Source: Thunnus maccoyii (taxonomy: Eukaryota; Chordata; Actinopteri; Scombriformes; Scombridae). From it: a stretch of 64,000 bases of DNA. The stretch lies in contig NC_056533.1 of assembly GCF_910596095.1 (NCBI RefSeq), forward strand, positions 4,033,001-4,097,000. The letters run 5' to 3'. The position numbers were made by a program, and so were the translations under genes. The notes below the pieces were generated by a model. The model worked only from the letters and a program-made list of their open reading frames with translations, did not search any database and was not told the origin of the DNA. Of the stretch, positions 50,772-60,100 are shown one piece after another (within the stretch, counting starts at the first letter, position 1; every line of letters starts with the position of its first letter).

Positions 50772-52862
50772 CAGTTGGTGATTTGACCATGTGGATATAT
50801 TTCTGTGTTTACATGATACTGTATAAGCTAAAACATGTATCTCAGCTTGTTTGCTTTATAACTCAGACAGTTTTAATGTGTCACTTTAAGACTCAGTATT
50901 TGGTTCTTTGGCTGAAGAGTTTTATTAGCTTTTAGCTGTTATTTCATGTCATGTGTTTCTATTAATTTCTAATACATGTTTGTTTTTTTCTTCTCTAATC
51001 CCATCCTGAACCTGCAGGCAGGTATGTAATCTATTCTAATTGTATTAATATTGTATTGTTCAGTATTGTAACTAATGTATCAAAGTGAAATGGTGTTGTT
51101 GATGTCACTGAGCAGAATACCTTGCAGAGGAGAACTCAGTAGAGTTTTCTGTCTCTGAACTTCTGGAAAGAGCCAACAGTAATCTGAGTGAGTGTGAGCT
51201 GCTGCAGTCCCAATGCTCTTCTTCTTCCTCTAAATATTATCAGTAGCAGTTCAACAGGTTTTAAACTGGCTGTTTGATGTGTTTCAGTCCGTTCCCAAGA
51301 TGAACCCATCCTGACTGGAGGAGACATCGCCATCGACAGCGAGGCCGAAAGGAACGCCGACCCCTGCACCAGCCGAGGCTGCATGTGGGGCAAGTTTACT
51401 GATGGGAAGGTCTACATTCCTTATTACATCACCAATCACTCGCCCAAATATACTTTGTCTATAAACAGCAGGTTTTTTACTGGTGATGCAGCCTGTTGCA
51501 GCTGCATTTTTGGTGAACAAATTGAAATTGAGATTGGCCAGAGATCTGACATTTCATACTGCATATAATAAGCAAAGAGATAGGGACATGTTTGCTGTTT
51601 ATTGTTAATAGTAAGCCCATTATTGGCAGCAGTCAGGCCACCTTCAGTCATGACATGACTGACATTCAAACACATGCACATGTCAACAAAAGGTAAAATA
51701 CAGTGATGATTCACAAAACCAGTTAATTAGAAACCATGCATTCTTTACTCTTGTGAAATGAATTCATCCGTAAATCTTTCGTCTTGTTCAACAACCCCAC
51801 ACATAGACCTTCTTGGACCCAACATAAGATGACCCTGATTATAAGTTGTTGTTGTTTCGCAAAAGTTACAATTTCATTCATCAGAAATGTATTTCCGCCA
51901 TGGCAGCATGCTATGTTAACATGCTAACATGCTAAACAATGGTGAACATGGTAAACATCTTTTGCTAACACATCCACATTTTATTAAGCAAAATGTTGAA
52001 TGCAGAAATTAATGGATTTTTTTTATACTGTGGTTTTGTGGTGTGATACAACCCTGTCTGGTTTGAGACCAAAAAAGGATCAACATGAGAAGAAATAAAA
52101 TGGTTCAAACTAGTGTTAAAAGATGTTTGACAAGACCAAGTACCCCAAGTACTTTCTCTCATCTCCACAAAATATACTCATGGTTAAAAAAAAGAAGCTG
52201 TAAGTATGGTGACTTCCTGGTGCCTCCTAGTGGACAAATAGATCCTGATCAGCATAATGAATGGGGAAATACAACTTGTAAAGGGACACAAATGATGAAG
52301 AAGCTCATTGTTTGACCGTGGTTTTCTGAATATGAAACTATCAACACTGAACTATTTAGCTCTGCAGCTAAATGGGATCCCTCTGCAGCAGCTGGACTCC
52401 TTTCTGAATTCAAATGAAACAAAGATGAACTTGTGTGTTTCTTTTAGGAATGGAGCACACCCTCAAGATTGCCACCCTCAACCAGGGCACTTCCTACGAT
52501 TACAACTCTGTCATGCAGTACCACAGGTGAGAACAACTGGGTTTAACCATGAATATCCAGCACACACACACATGTTCACTCCAGCCCTGCTGTGTGTTAT
52601 CATACATATGTGTGTTGTGTGTGCAGGATGTGTTGTGGTTCAGTCAAACTGCTGTGTGTTGTGCCGTAGGTATGCCTTCTCCAAGAACAACCAGCCCACC
52701 ATTGTCCCCATCCCTAACTCCACTGTGAACTTTGGTAACGCACATGTGCTGACAGAAAGATCAGAGAAGATTGTCTCCTCATCCTCACCGCACAACAGAA
52801 GCTGCAGACCTGAACTCACCAGCACAACACTCAATCATCATACAATAAACTTACTTTGACTG
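50772..52862 (+). pseudogene. Inverted, internally deleted copy of astacin gene A (copy C)
   Basis: It aligns in opposite orientation to gene A from A intron 1 (about 37611) to just past A's poly(A) signal (about 34504). Preserved: microexon 51018-51021, exon 3 at 51116-51187, exon 4 from 51288 (NADPC region) broken at about 51439, exon 7 at 52448-52526 (one codon shorter), and the 5' part of exon 8 from about 52671. Missing: the signal-peptide exon, exons 5 and 6 including the HExxH site, and the 3' part of exon 8, which runs straight into 3' UTR sequence. About 465 bases of unrelated DNA replace the lost middle. Introns are kept, so this is a DNA-level duplication and not a processed copy. 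It cannot encode a protease. Confidence 0.88.
51018..51021 (+). other. Microexon relic (GCAG) in pseudogene C
   Basis: CCTGCAG|GCAG|GTATGT is identical to gene A, including both splice sites. Confidence 0.7.
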
Positions 52863-52934
52863 GAAATTTTTTCACTCTCTCATCTTTGTAGGCCACTCTT
52901 AGAACTCCATGAATGAATTTGATTGTACATGCAT

Positions 52935-53290
52935 GTTCCAAGCACTATTTTGGAGGCTCCAGACAGAATGCTACGACCTGCAAGTATGCAAGGCAAGGGT
53001 CATGTGACCTACAGTGGTTGCTGACAGTATTGGCTGCTGTTGTAATCTATCTACTAAAGCAAGGAATCTCTCTCTGTTTGTCTGTATGTGTGTGCGCATC
53101 TCTTGAACCATTCATCAGACCGACTTCACACTTGGTGGGTGCATTGCTGGCAAAAAAAGGGAGCGCAGTGTTGAATTTGGTGCAAGTTGGACATGTGAAT
53201 GATAAATATTAATAAATTTAAACTCTGAATAAACAAGCCATCAGCTGCTCCGCTCTGCAGCGGCAGGGGGGGGCTTCTGGGCTCTGCTAC
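52935..53290 (+). mobile_element. Helitron-like fragment and left arm of a large inverted repeat
   Basis: From about 53047 the sequence reads TCTATCTACTAAAG, followed by GAACCATTCATCAGACCGAC, CACACTTGGTGGGTG and GCTGCTCCGCTCTGCAG. The same series occurs at 58728-58965. I recall similar text at 5' ends of fish Helitrons, which start with TC. The preceding 52935-53045 block returns in inverted orientation at 53395-53525. Confidence 0.55.
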
Positions 53291-53295
53291 TGCAT

Positions 53296-53305
53296 ATGTA
53301 TATGC

Positions 53306-53357
<52 letters not shown>
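53296..53357 (+). repeat. (TA)n microsatellite
   Basis: About 25 TA units lie between the two arms of the inverted repeat. Confidence 0.95.
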
Positions 53358-53360
<3 letters not shown>

Positions 53361-53394
53361 CAAGACATGCGTGAAGGACACACACACACATACA

Positions 53395-53525
53395 GACACA
53401 CAGGGAGAGATTCCTTGCTTTAGCAACAGCAGCCAATACTGTCAGCAACCACTGTAGGTCACATGACCCTTGTCTTGCATACTTGCAGGTCATAGCATTC
53501 TGTCTGGAGCCTCCAAAATAGTGCT
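53395..53525 (-). repeat. Right arm of the large inverted repeat
   Basis: It is the reverse complement of 52940-53070: GCAACAGCAGCCAATACTG, GGTCACATGACCCTTG and GTCTGGAGCCTCCAAAATAG all match the left arm with few mismatches. Confidence 0.85.
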
Positions 53526-53577
53526 TTGCTCATGTGGCCCCCTGGTGGCCACAGGTCAATAAGCAGCTGTTTAATTA

Positions 53578-53592
53578 TTATTTCTTCAGAAC

Positions 53593-53634
<42 letters not shown>

Positions 53635-53635
53635 C

Positions 53636-53686
<51 letters not shown>

Positions 53687-53703
53687 GTTCTGAAGAAATA
53701 ATA
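53578..53703. repeat. Palindrome around (CA)n(TA)n(TG)n
   Basis: ATTATTTCTTCAGAACC(AC)n at the left and (GT)nGCGGTTCTGAAGAAATAAT at the right are near-perfect reverse complements. The whole 126-bp segment can fold into one long hairpin. Confidence 0.9.
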
Positions 53704-53774
53704 AGCAATCTGCCTGTTCCGATCAGGCATGTTTTGAACGGGCACTGCACTAGTGTTATCTAATAGACACACTG

Positions 53775-53900
53775 ACTGTGGCCCTGTTCACACCTGGCAT
53801 TAACATGGGTCTTGGGTGATCCAATCACAAGTGGACACTCTAAGTACGTCAGTTCACACCTTTTTCCTGTGTTTTATTTTTTCAGAGACTTCTTGAAGAG
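53775..53900. repeat. Probable MITE end
   Basis: GGCCCTGTTCACACCTGGCATTAACATG and GATCCAATCACAAGTGGACA resemble the end of a common fish DNA transposon. A second TTTCACACCTGGTC near 54162 may be the partner. This is inference. Confidence 0.4.
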
Positions 53901-54125
53901 ATGACCTTGGAGGGGCACAGGCAGCTCACCAGTGAGCTCCTTCAGAGGCAGCCAGGGTTAATTTTTGATGCCTTGATGATGCATCAGCGCAGGCATAGTG
54001 TCCCACCTTTTGCTGCTACCATGGTGTACTTGTGGTAACTGTAAGAACATGCCTACGGACTGGGAGAGGAAATGCTGTGGCCAGGACCCTGCAAATTGTG
54101 TGAGCCTAATACCGCACTCCCAGGA
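53890..54125 (+). pseudogene. Fragment of a P2X7-C-terminal-like cysteine domain
   Basis: One frame reads EGHRQLTSELLQRQPG and [11 protein letters not shown] (from 53901). The next frame continues with [19 protein letters not shown], then [13 protein letters not shown]. The CxCGNCxxMPTxxExxCC pattern matches the cytoplasmic zinc-binding domain of P2X7 and of the single-domain relatives abundant in fish genomes. The frame shift between the two parts and the lack of flanking exons mean this is a broken or partial copy. The flanking MITE-like ends suggest it may have been carried by a transposon. It is too short to tell host gene relic from transposon cargo. Confidence 0.55.
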
Positions 54126-54454
54126 AAAGTTCCCTGATCCTCCAAAGACATCACACTGGTTTCACACCTGGTCTCTGAGTTTCCTTCCAGGTCCTCTGGA
54201 ACGTCCACACAGTATCTCAGGTATTCACACACCTGCCTGTTCATCATCAAATCATCTCATATTTATTTGTTACATTTTTTATATTTTATTTATTTTTATG
54301 CTTCTTCTATACATTTTCTATATTTATATATTTTCTATATTTATATATTTATATGTTTTCTGCATAATTATAAATTTTTTGTTTATATATTCACATTTGT
54401 GAATATATAAACAAAAATATATAAACAAAATAAAAGATATTCATCAAATGTACG

Positions 54455-55092
54455 CACTGTTATTCCCTCTTCTTGACGTTGCTGTCGCTTGGGATTGCTA
54501 TGTCTATCACTGCCTTCTTCTGTTGTTTGTCGATCAACATGATGTCCGGTTGGTTAGCCATCACCAGTTTGTCAGTCTGGATCTGGAAGTCCCACAGGGT
54601 CTTGGCTTGGTCATTCTCAACCACCTTAAGAGGTGTCTTCCATTGTGACCTTGAGACCTCCAACCCATACTCAGTGCAGATGTTCCTGTATACTATGCCA
54701 GCCACTTGGTTATGGCGTTCCATGTACGCTGTTCCTGCTTGCATCTTACACCCTGCTATTATGTGCTGAACTGTCTCAGGAGCATCTTTGCACAGCCTGC
54801 ACCTGGGGTCCTGTCTGGTGTGGTAGATCCCCGCCTCTATTGATCTTGTACTAAGTGCCTGTTCTTATGCTGCCCTGATCAGTGCTTCTGTGCTGTCTTT
54901 CAGTCCAGCCTTTCCAGCCACTGGTAGGATTTCTTGATATCAGCCACTTCTTCTATCTGTCGGTGGTACATGCTGTGTAGGGGCTTGTCCCTCCATGATG
55001 GTACCTCCTCCTCCTCTGCACCATCGGGTTTCTGCTGCCTAAGGTATTCACTTAGCAGTTCATCTTTGGGGGCCATTTTCCTGACCTTGGGA
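54455..55092 (-). mobile_element. LINE C-terminal fragment (non-LTR retrotransposon)
   Basis: The minus strand reads LLSEYLRQQKPDGAEEEE, DKPLHSMYHRQIEEVADIK, YHTRQDPRCRLCKDAPETVQ, HIIAGCKMQAGTAYMERH and QVAGIVYRNICTEYGLEV. These are familiar from the end of a vertebrate and invertebrate LINE ORF with a CxxC...H...C knuckle. One in-frame stop (TAA at about 54866-54868) and truncation at both ends show it is dead. I have seen this C-terminus annotated as R2-like in databases but do not assign a clade firmly. Confidence 0.75.
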
Positions 55093-55094
55093 CT

Positions 55095-55095
55095 G

Positions 55096-55129
<34 letters not shown>

Positions 55130-55262
55130 TGTATGTATGTGTGTGTGTATGTATGTATGTATGTATGTATGTATGTATGTATGTATGTATGTATGTATGT
55201 ATGTATGTATGTATGTGTGTGTGTGTATGTATGTATGTATGTATGTATGTATATATATATAA
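55095..55262 (+). repeat. (GTAT)n microsatellite, about 165 bp
   Basis: A tetranucleotide run with a few GTGT interruptions lies directly against the 5' break of the LINE fragment. Confidence 0.97.
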
Positions 55263-56560
55263 GCTGTTGACAGAATAAACATTCCCTTTGCTGCATATTT
55301 GTATGTCTGGTCTTGTCAGGTCAGGGTGGGTGTTTTCCTGCAATGGGTGGATGGGTTTGCTGACAACAGCGTGTTGAATGTCCCACACTGATAAGAGCAG
55401 AGGAGTGGGTTTTTTTTTCTTGTGACAGATGTTTCAGATTCAGACTGTCAGCTCTCCAACATGCAAAAGGGGATACAGTGAAACTGCAGCTCAGATAACC
55501 AGACCAGTTGACAGGATTTCAGAAATGCTGAAGTCTGAATTCCCTCAGCACAACCCCAGCCCAGTCCCTTAAGAAACTTTGGACAAGTGACCAAAATAAG
55601 TCTGTACAATATATTAAATATTTTACCATTTTTATTTTTGTTACATACTGAGTGTAAATAAAACTCACGACACAAGCTTCACACTTCAGAGTTCTCTCCG
55701 CACTGCCAGCAACATAATTCTGCTGTAAAAAATACATATATTTCTTAAATACAAAGTACTGTGCAAAAGTTTTTACTTTTAGGTAAAGTTAGAATACTTT
55801 CAAAATAGAATAGTTTTTATTTATCAATTAATTTCATAGAAAGTTCAGTAAAAAGACGAGACCTAAATGAAATCAATATCTGGTGTGAGCACACTGCCGG
55901 TCAAGCATGTTGAGATCAGGGCTCTGTGGGGGCCAGACCATCTGCAGTTCTTGTGTGGTACTGCATGTACTGTACATCATGTGTAATTGTATAGTTTAAA
56001 CTCCTCCACAGCAGGGCCGTAGCTGCCATTCAGGACACTGAAGATATGTCCTTGGTATATTTTTTGGGGGAATCTGGGCAGTTTGTCAACCTAGGAGGAG
56101 TAACTTTGACAAATTTAGAAAATAAGAACATGAGGTGATTTTTATGAGCTGATTCCATTATTTTAAAATTCAGTAATTTTAAATAAACATGTAAACAAAA
56201 ATAATGTATGGCCAAAAGTATGTGGACTCTCCACATACTTAAGTATACTTTTGGTCTGGGCCCTCATGGTTAAGAGAAATGTTGATTCACATTTCTTATT
56301 GTTTTACCTTTTTATTTTTAAATTATACTTCCTCTTCTCCACATCACCAGTCATAACGGATATGGCTTATTAATATTATTAAAGAAACTCAGAACTTTCT
56401 TTTGTAGTTGCATTCAGAAAGGCAGTACTGTACACACCCACCGTCACACACCTGTGACAGATGCAATGTTTCACACAGGTTGCAAAGACTGTTTGAACAC
56501 TGTTGTGTTCACGCGTTTTGATATAACATGTTGCGTATTAGCTCTTGTAGAACCTGGAGC
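55263..56560. other. 5' flank of astacin gene D with transposon fragments
   Basis: No gene is seen. The stretch from about 55755 (ACTGTGCAAAAGTTTTTAC) to about 55980, including CAATATCTGGTGTGAGCAC, resembles a widespread fish DNA transposon. A short hairpin-like fragment, TATGGCCAAAAGTATGTGGAC, is at about 56205-56260. Confidence 0.45.
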
Positions 56561-56562
56561 GG

Positions 56563-56618
56563 TATAAAAGCTCTCATTGGGTGTCAGCAAGACACTCATT
56601 CTCTCTTCAGGCTTTCAG
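56563..56618 (+). promoter_or_regulatory. TATA box and non-coding first exon of astacin gene D
   Basis: TATAAAAG at 56563-56570 is followed about 20-30 bases later by a short leader that ends at a good donor (CTTTCAG|GTAAGG, exon edge 56618). It splices to 57125 (CTCTCAG|GTCTGTTG), just before the start codon. Confidence 0.7.
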
Positions 56619-56689
56619 GTAAGGACCCACACTCCAGCTTTTATATACATGTGTCATTTACAGCCTCAGTCTGGCATGTTAGATTGACA

Positions 56690-57055
56690 TGAGGTAACAT
56701 TTTTTATGACGCCCATGCCTGTAATGCATTATAAACATATTTATATATGTTTTATATAACTCATAATGTGTTATAATCTGCTTAAAACACTGTATAATTA
56801 TAGTTATAAGCACTCATAAATATTCATAATACTTTATAACAATAATCATAACATTATAAAGCATTTTATTATGACTTATAAGGTCAAGTATCATAATACT
56901 TCATAATTGCTGGTCACTCACTGACATTTGTTTTGCAAGGATCATAGTGTATTACAGTTTTCATAGTTGGAATACATTATAATCATTTTATAATGGATTA
57001 TAATTACTATTATAATGCATTATAATGTATTATATATATTTCACTAATATAATGT
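56690..57055. repeat. TATAATGCATTATAA-rich repeat in the 5' UTR intron of gene D
   Basis: The sequence is built from diverged ATTATAA, CATTATAA and TAATGCATTATAA words, including local palindromes. It is probably an old MITE or minisatellite. Confidence 0.6.
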
Positions 57056-57137
57056 TTTCCCGAAACTCACTCTGAAGACTAAAATGATTGAAATTTTGAC
57101 TTCCCGTCTTCCTCCTCCTCTCAGGTCTGTTGTAGCC

Positions 57138-60100
57138 ATGTTGGTTTTCTCTTGGTCTGTTGTGGCCCTGCTGCTGGTGTCCTCTTCCTGGGCTGAGGTA
57201 AAAAATACTAGAAACCACCACATCTCACCTATAGGACATGAGGCCTAGGTCAAACAGAAATGGAATATCATAAATGTAAATGTTAATGTGGAAAAATGGG
57301 GGACAAGGGAGGACAATTAAAATGAACTACTAGAGATAATCAGCCCATTAAATCTTAAATTGTTATTAAAACCCCAACCAAACCACTACTGTACCTATAG
57401 GCTGAAAATTAACCCTTTCATTTTCAATTAAATAAATAATTATTAAATAAATATTCACATGAATAAACTGAGTACACTTTACAAGTGAACCAACCAAAAC
57501 TTTTGAAATAATTAATTAAACTCAACTTATTATAATAAAATGTCTTCCATTCTTATTTTCATTCTGTTTTATTAGTGTTGGTCACTGTTCATGACAGTGG
57601 TGTTATCACTAGTCATCGTCTCCTCACCTTTCATCCAATCACATACCTCCAGCCAGTCATGAGCAAGCAAACTACCAGATCTAACCAGTTAGCTCCTCTT
57701 AGCTAGAGCAATCACCAAGTTAAAGTAATTCTGAACTAACCAACTAGCTTACCAGGGTGACTCAAGCTACTTATCTAGCCAGCTAATTAGCTAGGCTGGG
57801 CTGTGAGCTTGGATTATTACTCAGCCTCAAAGTGAAAACCTGGTGTTAGCTGACTTGAATTAGGTCTTTGTGGATGTTTTGATGATGATGATTTTGCTCT
57901 TTTCCATGTCTCTCTGGATGAGTACAGGAAGGTAAGAAACCTGGTTTATTTCTTATTTCCTTTTCATAAGGAATATGTTATAATTGATGTCTGTGGAATT
58001 CCATTTGTAGTTGAAGTGATTCTGATGTCACTAGCATATCTGTTCAGAGTAATGATGTGCATACAATTTAATATACACTGTGTTGTGCAGACATTGCTTC
58101 CATTGAGGAGGACACATCCAGGGAGCTTTCTGTGAGTGAACTGCTGGAGAGAGCCAACAGAGACCGCTGTAAGTAGAGCTTCCCATAACTTAACTAAGTA
58201 GTTTTACTTGCCTATAGTTACCATTCTGCATTTTAAAAACATCACAGAATACAACTTTTTTTTTTTTGAGACTATGTAACTTTTGATAAGCAGTTGATAC
58301 TGTGACAAACTCACAACGAGTGACAAATACAGGAAAATGTGAAATGCTAAAACATAGTGTAACAGTAGCACAGGAAGAATGATGAAGTCAACAAACTGAT
58401 TGAGCAGTAGGCAGCAATGTCTATGTGTATTTCTACTAATGTATTGAATGAGCAAGGGTACGTTTGTTTGTTTGTAAGAGGAAGAATAAGCTATTTCCTT
58501 GTTCAAAATTTATATAGCCTCACTTTAAACATGACTGAACAGTTAAAGAGAAGACAAGTCTACCAGTATTTTTTATCCTACATTGAGCATATTTGGCTAT
58601 CAACAGAAGAATGATTGTACTATCATTTGCCTCAATGCAATCTTTGTGTCCAGCATTGTTTTTCACTTTTCCACTATGAAGAAAAAGCAGGCATCTTCAA
58701 ATCTACAAATGATAAGAGTCAGTATCTATGTATCTACTAAAGGAACGAATCCCTGTATGTATGTCCTTCATGGATCTCATGAACCATTCATTCAATCGAC
58801 TCCACACTTGGTGGGTGTATGGCTAGGGAACAATGTCGAATTTGGTGCAATTTGGACATGTGATATGTTTAATATTAATAACCATTGAATAAACCAGTGA
58901 TCAGCGAGCCGCTCCGCTCTGTGCAGGGGCTTCAGGGCGGAGCTTCAGGGCTCTGCTGACTGACTCCCACATGTCAAGGAGAGAGCAGAGACGAGGTGTG
59001 ACACGAGTCAGAGAAAAGTGCTCTAAAAAGAGAAAAGTGGACGGTGAAAACAGAGCTTTTAATCAAGAATGGACATTCTTACCCCATGTCAAGACAAAAA
59101 GCGTAGCATTAGCAGTAGTTCAGCAGATCAGCAGCAGCGTGTGACTACACAGGAGGCGTTCAGGTAAATTTCTGAGCGTAGGTCACATCCAAACTTGTGT
59201 TGGACTTGCAGACCCTGACATTGATGAGCCCACCCTGATCGGAGGAGACATCGCTATCAAGTCTGAGGCAGACAGAAACGCTGACCCCTGCACCTCCCGC
59301 GGCTGCCTGTGGTTGAAGTGGTCTGATGGCAAAGTCTACATCCCTTACTACATCGCCAACCACTACTGTAAGCATTGATTGTTTTATTTAGATGGACAGA
59401 TACATCCTGTTCACTACACAGACTAATGTCACATATCACTGCTTTTATAGTCACAACTAAATACAGATGGACTTGTATTTGTTTTTAATGCTTATTTTGA
59501 GAAACAATTTCCCTATATTTACATTTTTGCACATCCATCACTGCAACTATAATTTTCTACCATGAGTACATTTACTTTTTATATAGTGCATTTTCTTGTA
59601 ATATAATACATACAATAGATTTTGAATGCAGGGCTTTAAGTTGACTCCACATTAGCAGATGAATGTGAAAACAGCCCTCTAGTGTCAAATTCTGCACAGT
59701 GAAACTCAAACACTCAAGCTTTAAACATCCAAGTAAAGTAACAATAAGCAAAACACATTTTTGAGTGGAGGGGGACTTTAAATTAAGAATTCAACACAGA
59801 AAAAAAATAAAACACAACTCGACTCTGCTACTGCACTTATTTCACCTCTTACTGTTACACTCACAACTGTCCCCTGTAAAACAACAGCAGGTAGGAACTA
59901 AAATGACCCTGAGTCAAGACATGAATCACCTAAATGTAAAAAGATATAAATGATAATGAAATGATTACTAATTGAGTAATAATAATGATACTTAAGTCTG
60001 CAACAGTACTATGTACTATCAGTTACACAACATGAATGAGCGAGGTAAACTTAAGTAATTCAAGTAAACTAAGATATAATATGTACATTAACTAAGGTTA

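Noticed and set aside
54934-55388. Long open frames on both strands over 55.1-55.3 kb
   Set aside because: They are translations of the (GTAT)n microsatellite; only the 54455-55092 part on the minus strand has real LINE residues.
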